From: Magnetococcales bacterium
Lineage (GTDB): Bacteria > Pseudomonadota > Magnetococcia > Magnetococcales > Magnetaquicoccaceae
Reading direction: 5' to 3'
NCBI GenBank assembly: GCA_015231755.1
Contig: JADGAZ010000006.1
Span: 1 to 64,000, forward strand
DNA length: 64,000 nucleotides
Both the position numbers and the translations under genes were made by a program. A model generated the notes under the pieces. That model saw only the letters and a list, made by a program, of their open reading frames with translations. It did no database searches and had not been told where the DNA came from. This document shows, piece by piece, positions 10,022-19,789 of this stretch. Position 1 is the first letter of the stretch, and each line of letters begins with the position of its first letter.

Positions 10022-11332
10022 ATGTATGAATCCACTGATGAATTGATGCGCGAAATACTCGCGGGTGAGGACACCTACCTGGAATTCAAGGAGGTGGTCT
10101 TCCGTGGAGACCAACCCCGTTTTGCCAACGAGGAAGGCCGCGCACCCAAAATGATCGCAGAAGTTTTCGTGAGCATGGCCAACACCGAAGGCGGGAGCGT
10201 GGTATTTGGTATCAACAAATTCGGGGAGGTGGTGGGTATCGACCCTGACAAACGCAACCTCCTGGAACAATGGGTGGTCAACTGTGCCTTGGACTCTTGT
10301 GAGCCAAAAGGCAGCCTGGAGCCGCGATTGAATTGGCGTTATCTGCCAAACCTTGATGGTGTGGACAAGTTGGTCTTGCATCTCGATGTTCCAAAGTCGC
10401 GTTATTATGTTCATCACACGTCGGATGGAAAATTTTTGAAACGGGTTGGCAGTCATCGCACCCCCATTCCTGCGGAGCAACTTGGGCGTTTACTGGCGAC
10501 CAGAAGCTTGTTGATGCCCTTCGAGGAACGTCCTTGTCCTGGCACGTTGCTGGACTCGTTTAATCGGGAACGGTTTGATGCCTACTATACGAGACGCTTT
10601 GGTTCCCCATTGCGTGAAAGCGGCGTTCCTGTCGAGCGGTTACTGGAAAATTTGAAGTTGGGGCTGAGGATGGATGATGGTTCATGGCGTTTGACCAATC
10701 TTGGGGTTCTATTGTTCACGGATCGTCCACAAAACCACCTGACGGGTGCTTACATCGAAATCGCCATGCACGATCATGCGGTGGCCGATGGAAATACTTT
10801 GGATGTCAAACGTTTTGAAGGACCGGTCAGCAATCAAATTGAATCCGTGCTCGATTATCTTCTGAAAAGCCCTTTTCTCGCCATCCGTTCTGAAAAAACC
10901 GCCTTGGGGCGAGTGGATAAACCTGCCTATAGCGCACTGGCCGTTCAGGAAGCAATCGTCAATGCCGTGGTCCATCGTGACTATGAATTGACGGGTTCCC
11001 AGATCATCATCAACGTATTTCCTGACCGATTGGAAATCAGAAATCCGGGTTTCCTGCACAATACCCTGAAGCCGGAAGACCTGTACGCCGGTTGTCAGCC
11101 TATGCGACGTAATCAGCATTTGTCTGGTTTTTTCCGTGATTTTCCCAGCCCTGTTAACGGACGCAGCCTGATGGAGGCACGAGGCGTGGTTTTTCTCTCT
11201 TTGGTACGGGAAAGCATGGAGCTGTCCGGTCGCACTCCTTCCTTTGAAGTGATTGGTCAAGGGATCAAATTGACCATCTTTGCGGGAGGAGTGGATGCGG
11301 ATCGGATGATCACAGAGTCTCGGGGTGAGTAA
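10022..11332 (+). CDS. AlbA_2 (Schlafen-like) protein with C-terminal GHKL ATP-binding domain
   Basis: The 436-residue product opens with an AlbA_2 (former AAA_4) domain at about residues 10-150: GEDTYLEFKE, then VSMANTEGGSVVFGI, FLKRVGSHRTPIP. The C-terminal half has the HATPase_c_4 pattern ALAVQEAIVNAVVHRDYE near 315 and PDRLEIRNPGFL near 340. Proteins of this COG2865-like type are common in defence islands and mobile regions; their biochemical role is mostly unsettled. It lies 14 bases after the PHP-ATPase gene, so the two are almost certainly cotranscribed. It shares that gene's lower GC content. I infer a partner or regulator role in the same system. Confidence 0.85.
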   Translation: MYESTDELMREILAGEDTYLEFKEVVFRGDQPRFANEEGRAPKMIAEVFVSMANTEGGSVVFGINKFGEVVGIDPDKRNLLEQWVVNCALDSCEPKGSLEPRLNWRYLPNLDGVDKLVLHLDVPKSRYYVHHTSDGKFLKRVGSHRTPIPAEQLGRLLATRSLLMPFEERPCPGTLLDSFNRERFDAYYTRRFGSPLRESGVPVERLLENLKLGLRMDDGSWRLTNLGVLLFTDRPQNHLTGAYIEIAMHDHAVADGNTLDVKRFEGPVSNQIESVLDYLLKSPFLAIRSEKTALGRVDKPAYSALAVQEAIVNAVVHRDYELTGSQIIINVFPDRLEIRNPGFLHNTLKPEDLYAGCQPMRRNQHLSGFFRDFPSPVNGRSLMEARGVVFLSLVRESMELSGRTPSFEVIGQGIKLTIFAGGVDADRMITESRGE

Positions 11333-11451
11333 CCAGCCAGCAGCGGCATGACTCGACCCGTTTTCGCTTCAATAGGGTCCATTTGACACGGCGTTCTTGC
11401 GGAACCTGGAGAGTGATTTCGTTTTATTGTTTGTCTCGGAGATGATGCCCC

Positions 11452-12378
11452 ATGACCCGTGATGCAACCATGCCGTTGATTGTGGCGATCTCTTCCCGGG
11501 CGTTGTTCGATCTGGAGGCCAGCCACGCGGTGTTTTGTGAACAGGGAGTGGAGGCGTATGCCCGCTGGCAGATCGAACGGGAGGAAGAACCCCTGAAGCC
11601 GGGGCCGGCTTTTCCTTTGGTGCGCAAGCTGCTGGCCTTGAACCGGCTGGATCCGGCCCTGCCCAGCCGGGTCGAGGTGATTCTGCTCTCCCGCAACAGC
11701 GCGGATACCGGTTTGCGGGTGTTCAACGCCATCCGGCACCATGGGTTGGAGATCACCCGGGCGGTTTTCACCACCGGTGGCAACCTTTGGCCATACGCGG
11801 CGGCGTTTCAGGCCCATCTGTTCTTGTCGCTGGATCCGGAAGACGCGCGGCTGGCTTCCCAGGCCGGATTGGCCGCGGCGGTGATTCTGGCCCCCGGTGG
11901 GGAGTCGGTGTCGGAGGCGGGCAACAGTCCGTTGCGCATCGCTTTCGACGGGGACGCGGTGCTGTTTTCGGATGCGTCGGAGCGGATCTATCAGGAGCAG
12001 GGATTGGCCGCCTTTCAGGAACACGAAGCCCGCACCGCCCGAGAGCCTTTGCCGGAAGGGCCGTTCAAGCCGTTCTTGGAGGCGATCCAGCGGATTCAAC
12101 GTCTGCATCCGGTCCACTGCCCGATTCGCACCGCTTTGGTCACCTCGCGGGGGGCGCCGGCCCACGAACGGGTCATCCGCACCTTGCGGGCCTGGGACAT
12201 TCGGGTGGATGAGCTGCTGTTTTTGGGGGGAAGGGACAAGGGATCGTTTCTGGCCGCCTTCGGGGCCGATATCTTCTTCGACGATCAGACCGGACATTGC
12301 GAGTCGGTGCGCCGTTTCGTTCCGGCGGGTCATGTGGTGCGGGGTGTCACCAATCCGATCGGATCCGGTGCTGCATGA
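11452..12378 (+). CDS. 5'-nucleotidase (NT5C1/PF06189 family)
   Basis: The 308-residue protein matches the cytosolic 5'-nucleotidase family PF06189: LIVAISSRALFDLE at the N-terminus, SRNSADTGLRVFNAI near 82, FTTGGNLWPY near 104, IAFDGDAVLFSD near 164, LVTSRGAPAHERV near 228 and DIFFDDQTGHCE near 275. These enzymes dephosphorylate nucleoside monophosphates using HAD-type Asp residues. It overlaps sbcD by ATGA. A role in clearing nucleotides released by SbcCD or RecBCD digestion is inference from the operon only. The ATG at 11452 follows a GGAGATGATG stretch. Confidence 0.88.
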   Translation: MTRDATMPLIVAISSRALFDLEASHAVFCEQGVEAYARWQIEREEEPLKPGPAFPLVRKLLALNRLDPALPSRVEVILLSRNSADTGLRVFNAIRHHGLEITRAVFTTGGNLWPYAAAFQAHLFLSLDPEDARLASQAGLAAAVILAPGGESVSEAGNSPLRIAFDGDAVLFSDASERIYQEQGLAAFQEHEARTAREPLPEGPFKPFLEAIQRIQRLHPVHCPIRTALVTSRGAPAHERVIRTLRAWDIRVDELLFLGGRDKGSFLAAFGADIFFDDQTGHCESVRRFVPAGHVVRGVTNPIGSGAA

Positions 12379-13625
12379 AAATCTGTCACACCTCGGATTG
12401 GCATCTGGGTCATCTGCTGTGCGGACAGAGACGGCATGAAGAATTCGCGGCCTTTTTGGAGTGGATGGTGGCCACGATTCAACACGAACAGGTCGACGCG
12501 CTGCTGATTGCCGGGGATCTGTTCGATACCGCCACGCCGGGCCATCGGGCCCAGGCACTGTATTACCGTTTCTTGTCCGCCGTGGCGCGGTCGTCGTGTC
12601 GGCATGTGGTGGTGATCGGGGGCAATCACGACTCCCCTTCTTTCCTGGACGCCCCCAAAAGTTTGTTGTCCGCGCTGCATGTCCATGTGGTCGGGGCGAT
12701 CACCGACCATCCCGCCGATGAGGTGCTGGTGCTGAAATCCCCGGAAGGGGTACCGGAACTGCTCGTCTGCGCGGTGCCTTATCTGCGGGATCGGGATATC
12801 CGCCTGTCCGAAGCCGCCGAAAGCCTGGAAGACAAGGATCGCAAATTGGTCGAGGGGATCCGCCATCATTACGACACGGTGATCTCTCTGGCCTTGCGTC
12901 AGCGTCGGGAGTGGGGGGAGGAGATTCCTCTGGTGGTCATGGGGCATCTGTTCGCCAGCGGGGGACGGGTGAACGACGGGGATGGCATGCGGGAGTTGTA
13001 TGTGGGTTCCCTGGCCCAGGTTTCGTCCGGGATCTTTCCGCAGGAGGTGGATTATCTGGCCCTGGGGCATCTGCATCTGGCCCAGAAACTGGGGGGGGAG
13101 GAGACCCGGCGTTACAGCGGCTCGCCGTTGCCTTTGGGGTTTGGCGAGGCGGGACGGCCGAAGAGTGTGTGTCTGGTGACGTTTCAGGGGCGGGCGGCCG
13201 AGGTTGCGTTGTTTCCGGTGCCGGTGTTTCGCAGGCTCGAACGGATCCGGGGGGACCGGGAGGCGATTCTGGAGCGCATCCGGACGTTGGTGCAAGAGGG
13301 AACGCAGGGCGAGCCGGAGCGGGTATGGATCGAGGTGGTCCACACCGGTGCCGAGTTGATCGGGGATTTGCGGCAGCGGCTGACCGAGTGGGTGGCCGGG
13401 AGTGGGTTGGAGATCGTGCGCATCAAGGATGAGCGGCTGTCGGGCCGTGGGGTGGCCGGGGGAGCGGACCGGGAGGGGGAGCGGGTCGAGGAGTTGGACG
13501 CAGAGGCGGTGTTCGAGCGTTGTCTGGTGGTCCGGGGGGTGCCCGAGGAGCAGTGTGCCGGGCTGCGTCTGGCGTATCGGGAGATTGTGGCTGCGCTTCA
13601 CGATGAGGATCCCCACGCGCCGTGA
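12375..13625 (+). CDS. sbcD: Exonuclease subunit SbcD
   Basis: SbcD (bacterial Mre11) is the nuclease of the SbcCD complex, which opens DNA hairpins and trims blocked ends. The 416-residue product has the calcineurin-type phosphoesterase motifs in order: SDWHLGH (residues 7-13), AGDLFDTA near 47, GGNHDSP near 82, VMGHLFASGG near 190 and LGHLHLAQ near 231. The ATG at 12375 overlaps the 5'-nucleotidase stop as ATGA. The frame extends further upstream but only inside that gene. sbcC follows after 19 bases, giving the usual sbcD-sbcC order. Confidence 0.95.
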   Translation: MKICHTSDWHLGHLLCGQRRHEEFAAFLEWMVATIQHEQVDALLIAGDLFDTATPGHRAQALYYRFLSAVARSSCRHVVVIGGNHDSPSFLDAPKSLLSALHVHVVGAITDHPADEVLVLKSPEGVPELLVCAVPYLRDRDIRLSEAAESLEDKDRKLVEGIRHHYDTVISLALRQRREWGEEIPLVVMGHLFASGGRVNDGDGMRELYVGSLAQVSSGIFPQEVDYLALGHLHLAQKLGGEETRRYSGSPLPLGFGEAGRPKSVCLVTFQGRAAEVALFPVPVFRRLERIRGDREAILERIRTLVQEGTQGEPERVWIEVVHTGAELIGDLRQRLTEWVAGSGLEIVRIKDERLSGRGVAGGADREGERVEELDAEAVFERCLVVRGVPEEQCAGLRLAYREIVAALHDEDPHAP

Positions 13626-13644
13626 CGACGGCAAGGAGCGGGCG

Positions 13645-16600
13645 ATGCGTATTTTGCAGGTGCGTTTCAAGAATCTGAACTCCCTGGTTGGCGAGTGGTC
13701 CATGGACTTGACCCATCCGGCCTTTGTGGCGGATGGGATTTTTGTGATCACCGGTCCCACCGGGGCGGGCAAGACCACTTTGTTTGATGCCATCTGTCTG
13801 GCCCTGTACGGCAGCACGCCCCGGCTGGGTCGGATCAGTCGCGGCGACAACGAAATCATGTCCCGTTTGAGCGGTGAGTGTTTCGCCGAGGTGACTTTCG
13901 AGACCGGCAGTGGGCGTTATCGGTGTCACTGGCGTCAGCATCGGGCGCGCCGCAAGGCGGGAGGGGAGTTGCAGCCTCCGGCCCACGAGATCGCCGACGC
14001 CGACACCGGCAAGATCCTGGAAGAGAAACTCGCGGCGGTGGTCGGGCGGGTGGAGCAGGTGACGGGCATGGATTTCGACCGCTTCACCCGTTCCATGCTG
14101 CTGGCCCAGGGGCAGTTTGCCGCTTTTCTGCACGCCGCCCAGGGCGCCAGGGCCGAGATTTTGGAGCAGCTTACCGGCACGGAGGTCTACAGCCGGATTT
14201 CGAGTCAGGTCCATCGGCGTCGCGGCGACGAGCGGCGCAAACAAGAGAAGCTGGAAGACGAGTTGGCCGGAATCCGTTCCCTGGATGACGAGGAGGAGCG
14301 GCGTTTATCCCTGGATCTGGCCCGGGGGATTCTGGTGGAAGAGGCGTTGCGCAATCGGCTGGCGGGGCTGGAGCGGGCGTTGTCCTGGCGGGCCGGGATG
14401 GTGGCCTTGGAAGCGGAATTGGCTGGACTGGCGGCCCGGAGACAGGAGTGGTCCCGACGCTGGGAGGCGTTTGCCCCGGTGCGGGAGGAGTTGCGCCGCG
14501 CTCATCTGGCTTGGGAACGGATGGCCCGGTATCAGGAGTTGTCCCGGTTGCGGGGGTTGCAGGCTGCCGATCAGGCTGCCCGGGAGGTGCTGTTGGAGCA
14601 ACGGCCCAAGGTGGTGGTCGCGGTCGAAGAGGCGGAACGGATGCTGATCCAGGCCCGTGAGCGGTGGGAGCGGAGCCGGAGCGATCAGCAGGCGGTGGCC
14701 ATGGAGATTCGGGTGGCGCGGGAGCTGGATGTGCGTCTGGCGGAGAAGGCCGGACCGGTGCGCATGGCCACAGAGGCGTTGTCCGCGTCGCACAGGCGGT
14801 TGAGCGGGGAGCGGGCGCTCCGGGAAAAGGATCGGCTGGCCTGGGAGCGGCAATCGCAAGAGTGGCAACAGTTGGGGATCACCCTGACGGAGCATGCCCT
14901 GGATCGGGGGTTGGTGGAGCAGTCCACCGGGATTCAGGCCCGTCTGGAGCAGTGGCGGGAGGTGGGGGTGCGGCGTCGGGCGGCCTTGAAGGCCGTGGAG
15001 GGGTTGACCCGGCAGTGGGCGGAGAGCGGCGTGGTGTTGACCCGCTGTGACGAGGCGTGGAACGCCTTGAAGGAGCAGGTTGCCGGCAGCCATCGGGGGT
15101 ATCTGGAGAAGCGGCGGGATCTGGAGGATCGGCTGGAGCGGCGTGACGCCTCGGTGTGGCGTGGGGAGTGGGGGGCGCTGCGGGAGCGGTCGTTGCGGCT
15201 GGAGTCTTTGGTGGGTTTTCTGCGTACACTGCGGGAGTTGCGGGAGGAGCGGGAGGGGTTGGGGCAGCGTCGGGCAGAGCTGTTGGCCGTGCAACGCCGA
15301 CTGGATGAACGGCTGGAGGAGGCGGAGCGGCAACGTCTGGAGCGGGAGGCGGAGCGCAACGGGCTGGAGCAGCGGTTGTCCGACATTCAGGGCATCTTGA
15401 ATTTCGAGCAGGCCCGTCAGCGTTTGCGGGCGGGGCAGGAGTGTCCCTTGTGCGGGGCCAGGGAGCATCCGTTTGTGGAGGCGGATCACCTGCCGGTGCC
15501 GGATGAGACCCGGGAGGCGTTGCGGCGGGTGCGGGAGACGTGGCAACAGGTGTGGGAGGGGCTGCAAGCGTTGCGGTTGGAACGGTTGGGGGCTGAAAAG
15601 GATCTGGAGCGGGTGGAAGGTCGCATCGGCGAGTGTGGGGCTGCATCCAAGGAGTTGGAGGCGGATGTCCAGCAGGCGTGTGCGGATTTGGGTCTGGAGG
15701 TGGAGCGGGTGATGGCCTGCGAGTCGGAAGCGGCGCGACTGCTGGAGGAGAGTCGGGAGGGTCTGATCCGGGAGTCTGCCAGGGTCGCGGCCATCGATGC
15801 GCTGGAAAAGGAAGTGGGGGTGTTGCGGGAGGCGTTGGAGGGGGTGCGTGTCCGTGAGGCCAGCGCGGAGCGGGAGCGTGGGGAGGCCTTGCATCGGCGG
15901 GAGGGGATCGGGCGGGAGTTGGAGCGGGTCGGTGGGGAGCGGGAGGATCTGGAGCGGCGGGAGCGGGAGTTGCGCCATGGTTTGGAGCGGGTATTGGCGG
16001 AGTATGGCCTTGATTTGAGCAGGTTTGATGATCTGGAGAGTCTGCGGGGGGAGTTGACCCGGCGGCGGGAGCGTTGGCTGGCTTTGGAGGCCCGCAAAGG
16101 GGTTTTGGAGGGATCGATTGGGAAGCTGGAGTGGGCGTTGAACCATCGGGCCGGACAGATTCAGGGGCTGGAAGAAGAGGCGCACGCCCTGGAGCGCGGG
16201 CTGGCGACGTTGCGGGAGGAGTGGGAGGGGTTGAAGGGGGAGCGGTGGCGGGTGTTCGGGGAGAAGAGTCCGGATCAAGAAGAGTGGCGGCTGGCCGAGG
16301 CGGTGCGCGCGGCGGAAAACCGGGTGAATGGTTTGACCACCGATCTGGAGCGCGGGCGGCAGGAGCGGGCGCGGCTGGAAAGCGGACTGGCGGAGCTGGA
16401 ACGGACCCTGAACGAACGGGCGGGACAGTTGGCCGGGGAGGAGTCCGGGTTCCGGGTGGAGTTGGCGGGGTTGGGATTTGTGGACGAGGCGGATTTTGTC
16501 GCGGCGGTTTTGCCGGAGGAGGCCCGTCGGCAGGGGCTGCTGCGGGAGAAGGGGTTGTCCGACGAGGAGACGGAACTGCGCTCTTTGGAAAACGAAAAGC

Positions 16601-17328
16601 GCGGGCGTCTGGCGGATGAGCGCTCCAGACAGATGACGGATCGATCCGTCGAGGTTTTGGAGTTGGCCCGCAACCGGTGCGGGGTGCGGCAGCGGGCTTT
16701 GCAGCAGGCGATGGGGGGCATGCGTCTGAAACTGACCGAACACGCTTTGGCCCAGCAACAAAAACAAGAGCAGTTGCGGATTTTAGAGGCGCAAAAGAGG
16801 GAGTGCGCCCGCTGGGAGCAGTTGCATGAGCTGATCGGTTCCGAAGACGGCAAACGGTATCGCGAGTTTGTGCAGGGGTTGACCTTCGAGCGGGTGCTGA
16901 TTCTGGCCAACCGGCAGTTGCGCGGCATGACGGATCGTTATGCCCTGGTGCCGGACCCGGAGCATCCGTTGAACATTCACATGGTGGATTATTATCAGGC
17001 CGGGGAGGTGCGCTCGGCTCGGAATCTGTCCGGTGGCGAGACTTTTCTGGTGAGTCTGGCGTTGGCGTTGGGGCTGTCGGGCATGGCCAGTCGCACGATC
17101 CGGGTGGATTCGCTATTTCTGGATGAGGGGTTCGGCACCCTGGACGAGGAGGCCTTGGAGGTGGCCCTGGAGACGTTGGCCGGGTTGCGTCGCGAGGGCA
17201 AGTTGATCGGGGTGATTTCCCACGTTTCCGCGCTTCAGGAACGGATTCGCACCCGGATTCGGGTCACGCCCCGGTCCGGTGGTCGCAGTGTGTTGTCCGG
17301 ACCGGGGTGCGATGGACCCAGGGGGTGA
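13645..17328 (+). CDS. sbcC: Exonuclease subunit SbcC (Rad50-like ATPase)
   Basis: SbcC is the Rad50-type ATPase partner of SbcD. The 1,227-residue product begins MRILQVRFKNLNSL and has Walker A GPTGAGKTT near 36, two long coiled-coil arms rich in Glu, Arg and Leu, a zinc hook CPLC near residue 600, and at the C-terminus the ABC signature LSGGETFLVSLALALG near 1127 with Walker B LFLDEGFGTLDEE. The ATG at 13645 follows AAGGAG at 13633-13638 and fits the conserved N-terminus. An upstream in-frame extension lies inside sbcD and is rejected. Length is slightly above the roughly 1,050 residues of E. coli, within the coiled coils. Confidence 0.95.
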   Translation: MRILQVRFKNLNSLVGEWSMDLTHPAFVADGIFVITGPTGAGKTTLFDAICLALYGSTPRLGRISRGDNEIMSRLSGECFAEVTFETGSGRYRCHWRQHRARRKAGGELQPPAHEIADADTGKILEEKLAAVVGRVEQVTGMDFDRFTRSMLLAQGQFAAFLHAAQGARAEILEQLTGTEVYSRISSQVHRRRGDERRKQEKLEDELAGIRSLDDEEERRLSLDLARGILVEEALRNRLAGLERALSWRAGMVALEAELAGLAARRQEWSRRWEAFAPVREELRRAHLAWERMARYQELSRLRGLQAADQAAREVLLEQRPKVVVAVEEAERMLIQARERWERSRSDQQAVAMEIRVARELDVRLAEKAGPVRMATEALSASHRRLSGERALREKDRLAWERQSQEWQQLGITLTEHALDRGLVEQSTGIQARLEQWREVGVRRRAALKAVEGLTRQWAESGVVLTRCDEAWNALKEQVAGSHRGYLEKRRDLEDRLERRDASVWRGEWGALRERSLRLESLVGFLRTLRELREEREGLGQRRAELLAVQRRLDERLEEAERQRLEREAERNGLEQRLSDIQGILNFEQARQRLRAGQECPLCGAREHPFVEADHLPVPDETREALRRVRETWQQVWEGLQALRLERLGAEKDLERVEGRIGECGAASKELEADVQQACADLGLEVERVMACESEAARLLEESREGLIRESARVAAIDALEKEVGVLREALEGVRVREASAERERGEALHRREGIGRELERVGGEREDLERRERELRHGLERVLAEYGLDLSRFDDLESLRGELTRRRERWLALEARKGVLEGSIGKLEWALNHRAGQIQGLEEEAHALERGLATLREEWEGLKGERWRVFGEKSPDQEEWRLAEAVRAAENRVNGLTTDLERGRQERARLESGLAELERTLNERAGQLAGEESGFRVELAGLGFVDEADFVAAVLPEEARRQGLLREKGLSDEETELRSLENEKRGRLADERSRQMTDRSVEVLELARNRCGVRQRALQQAMGGMRLKLTEHALAQQQKQEQLRILEAQKRECARWEQLHELIGSEDGKRYREFVQGLTFERVLILANRQLRGMTDRYALVPDPEHPLNIHMVDYYQAGEVRSARNLSGGETFLVSLALALGLSGMASRTIRVDSLFLDEGFGTLDEEALEVALETLAGLRREGKLIGVISHVSALQERIRTRIRVTPRSGGRSVLSGPGCDGPRG

Positions 17329-17518
17329 TTTCGGATTGGGAGTGTGGGGGTCGTGTTGTGCTTGACCTGTCGGGGCAAGGGCTGTATGGAATATATGGCG
17401 TGAATGGGTGGGGATTGATGATGCCCACTTTGTTTTTTCGATCCGGCGATCTTTTCCGATCCGGTTGACCCATCCGAAGGCGGCGCACTTCCGGTCGTCG
17501 TCCAAGCGAGCGCGAAAT

Positions 17519-19789
17519 ATGAACGGGGCCCTTGTTGAACAGGCGCGGGTGCTGATCGTCGATGACCTGCCAACCAATGTCAAGGTGCTGGTGGAGACCT
17601 TGCGGGGGGAGTATGCGGTATCGGTGGCCACCCACGGTCCAGAGGCGTTGAGACTGGCTGGACAGGCTCCCATGCCGGATTTGATCCTGCTGGATGTCAT
17701 CATGCCCGGCATGGATGGGTATGAGGTGTGCGAGCGACTCAAGGCCAGAGAAGTGACGCGGGAAATTCCGGTGATCTTCGTCACCGCCAAGGTGGATGCC
17801 AGCGACGAAGCCAAGGGATTCGCCCTGGGGGCGGTGGATTACATTGTCAAGCCGTTTCACAGCAACGCCGTGCTGGCCCGGGTGCGCAATCATCTGGAAC
17901 TCAAGCGTCATCGGGACTCCCTGCGGCGCATGATGGAGGATCTGGCCCGGGCCAGGGACGCCGCCGAGGCGGCCAACCGGGCCAAAAGCGATTTTCTGGC
18001 CAACATGAGCCACGAAATCCGTACCCCCATGAACAGCATCATCGGCATGACCGAACTGGTCTTGGAAACCGAAGCCGATCCCACACGGCGCAAATATTTG
18101 AGTACGGCCCTGTCATCGGCCCGCAGCCTGTTGCGGCTGATCAACAATATTCTGGATCTTTCCAAGGTCGAAAGCGGCAATCTGCAACTGGAAACCGTGG
18201 TCTTCGACCTGCGGCAGGTGGTCGAGGAGTCTTTGGAATCCATGGCCATCCTGGCCCGGTCCCGGAAACTGGAGTTGACCTGGCAGATCGCGGCGCGGAT
18301 TCCCAACTGTTTTTTCGGGGATCCCACCCGGTTGCGGCAGGTGTTGATGAATTTGCTGGGCAATGCCATCAAGTTCACCGAGCGGGGCGGCGTGGAGATC
18401 GGTGTGGAACCGGTTGCCGAAGGGATCCGTTTCGCGGTGCGCGACAGCGGAATCGGCATTCCCATGGATCGTCAGGGGCGGATTTTCGACCGGTTCACCC
18501 AGGGGGATCCTTCCGCCACCCGCAAATACGGGGGAACCGGTCTGGGAACCACCATTTCCAAAGAGATTGTGGAAAAGATGGGGGGGCGCATCTGGGTGGA
18601 GAGCGCGCCGGGTCAGGGGAGCACTTTTTATTTTGTCATTCCGTTGGAGTCGGCCAAGGGGGTACCCTGGTGCCGGGAGCGCCGCAATCCGGGGCGGGGG
18701 GTGGAACGGGGGGTGCTGATGCGGGCGCCGTTGCACATTTTGCTGGCGGAAGACGTGGAGGCCAACCGGATTCTGGCGGTCACCCGTCTCGAACAGCGGG
18801 GACACAAGGTGACCGTGGCCGAGGATGGCCTTTTGGCCCTGTACGCCTGCGAACGGCACCGTTTTGACCTGATCCTGATGGATCTGCAAATGCCCAACAT
18901 GGATGGCCTGACCGTCACCCGTCGGATCCGGGAGCGGGAGGCCGGATCCAATCCCCCGGAACATGTGCCGATCATCGCCCTGACGGCCCATTCCATGGTC
19001 GAGGACCGGGAGCAGTGTCTGGCGGCGGGCATGGATGAGTTTGTCTCCAAACCCATCGATTTCGCGCGATTGTTTGGGATCATGGCCGGCATATTTCCGG
19101 CGACGGTCCGGGATGGCGTGCTTATGGAGTGTCGCGAAACCGTGGTCAAGGCGTCGGGATTCCCCGAATTGCCGGGGCTGGACGTGATGGCCGGCATCGG
19201 CATGTGGCGCGACGCCGGGAAATACCGTCAGGCTTTGATCGGATTTGCCCGGCGACACGCCGGGGATGCCCAGCGGATCCGGGAGGCGGTGCGGACCGGG
19301 AATTTCAGACTGGCCGAGGTGTTGACCCATGCCTTGAAGGGTGCGGCAGGATCCTTGGCCGCCGCGGAACTGGAAGAGGCCGCCGCGGTCCTGGATGGGG
19401 GATTGCGTACCGGCGCGCGCCATCTGGAGGCGCTGGTGGCGGGTGTGGAAGGGATTTTGTCCCGGGTGGTGGTCTCGTGTCGCACTCTGGATCCGGAGCC
19501 GGATGGGAGTCCAGCCACGGTGGCCTTGGAGGGCGGGATGGTGGTTGTGGAGGCGTGTCATGTGGCGCTGGTGGAGCGGATCGCCGCTGCCTTGGACCAT
19601 GGGGACGCCCTGACCGCCGAGGCCGCCTTGCCGGAACTGGAGGCATGGTTGCACGGCACCCGTTTTGAATCCGGTTTTCAGGCTTTGGCCGAGTTGGTGG
19701 AGGAGATCCATTGCGTGCAGGCACAAGAAACGTTGCGTCAACTGATGGCTGATCTGGGAATGGAGCGGCATGGAAACGGAATCTCATAA
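17519..19789 (+). CDS. Hybrid sensor kinase: REC-HisKA-HATPase-REC-Hpt
   Basis: This 756-residue signalling protein has no membrane segment. It starts with a receiver domain ([32 protein letters not shown]; residues 8-125), then a HisKA domain with SHEIRTPMN near 163, a catalytic HATPase with N, G1 and G2 boxes (ending [12 protein letters not shown]), a second receiver ([24 protein letters not shown]) at about 405-525, and a C-terminal Hpt domain with the phosphorylatable His in [10 protein letters not shown] near 603. It is a complete internal phosphorelay. The frame opens at 17408, but the ATG at 17519 just before the receiver is preferred; the Shine-Dalgarno is weak. It overlaps the next kinase gene by 20 bases, so the two are probably one unit. 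Confidence 0.92.
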   Translation: MNGALVEQARVLIVDDLPTNVKVLVETLRGEYAVSVATHGPEALRLAGQAPMPDLILLDVIMPGMDGYEVCERLKAREVTREIPVIFVTAKVDASDEAKGFALGAVDYIVKPFHSNAVLARVRNHLELKRHRDSLRRMMEDLARARDAAEAANRAKSDFLANMSHEIRTPMNSIIGMTELVLETEADPTRRKYLSTALSSARSLLRLINNILDLSKVESGNLQLETVVFDLRQVVEESLESMAILARSRKLELTWQIAARIPNCFFGDPTRLRQVLMNLLGNAIKFTERGGVEIGVEPVAEGIRFAVRDSGIGIPMDRQGRIFDRFTQGDPSATRKYGGTGLGTTISKEIVEKMGGRIWVESAPGQGSTFYFVIPLESAKGVPWCRERRNPGRGVERGVLMRAPLHILLAEDVEANRILAVTRLEQRGHKVTVAEDGLLALYACERHRFDLILMDLQMPNMDGLTVTRRIREREAGSNPPEHVPIIALTAHSMVEDREQCLAAGMDEFVSKPIDFARLFGIMAGIFPATVRDGVLMECRETVVKASGFPELPGLDVMAGIGMWRDAGKYRQALIGFARRHAGDAQRIREAVRTGNFRLAEVLTHALKGAAGSLAAAELEEAAAVLDGGLRTGARHLEALVAGVEGILSRVVVSCRTLDPEPDGSPATVALEGGMVVVEACHVALVERIAAALDHGDALTAEAALPELEAWLHGTRFESGFQALAELVEEIHCVQAQETLRQLMADLGMERHGNGIS

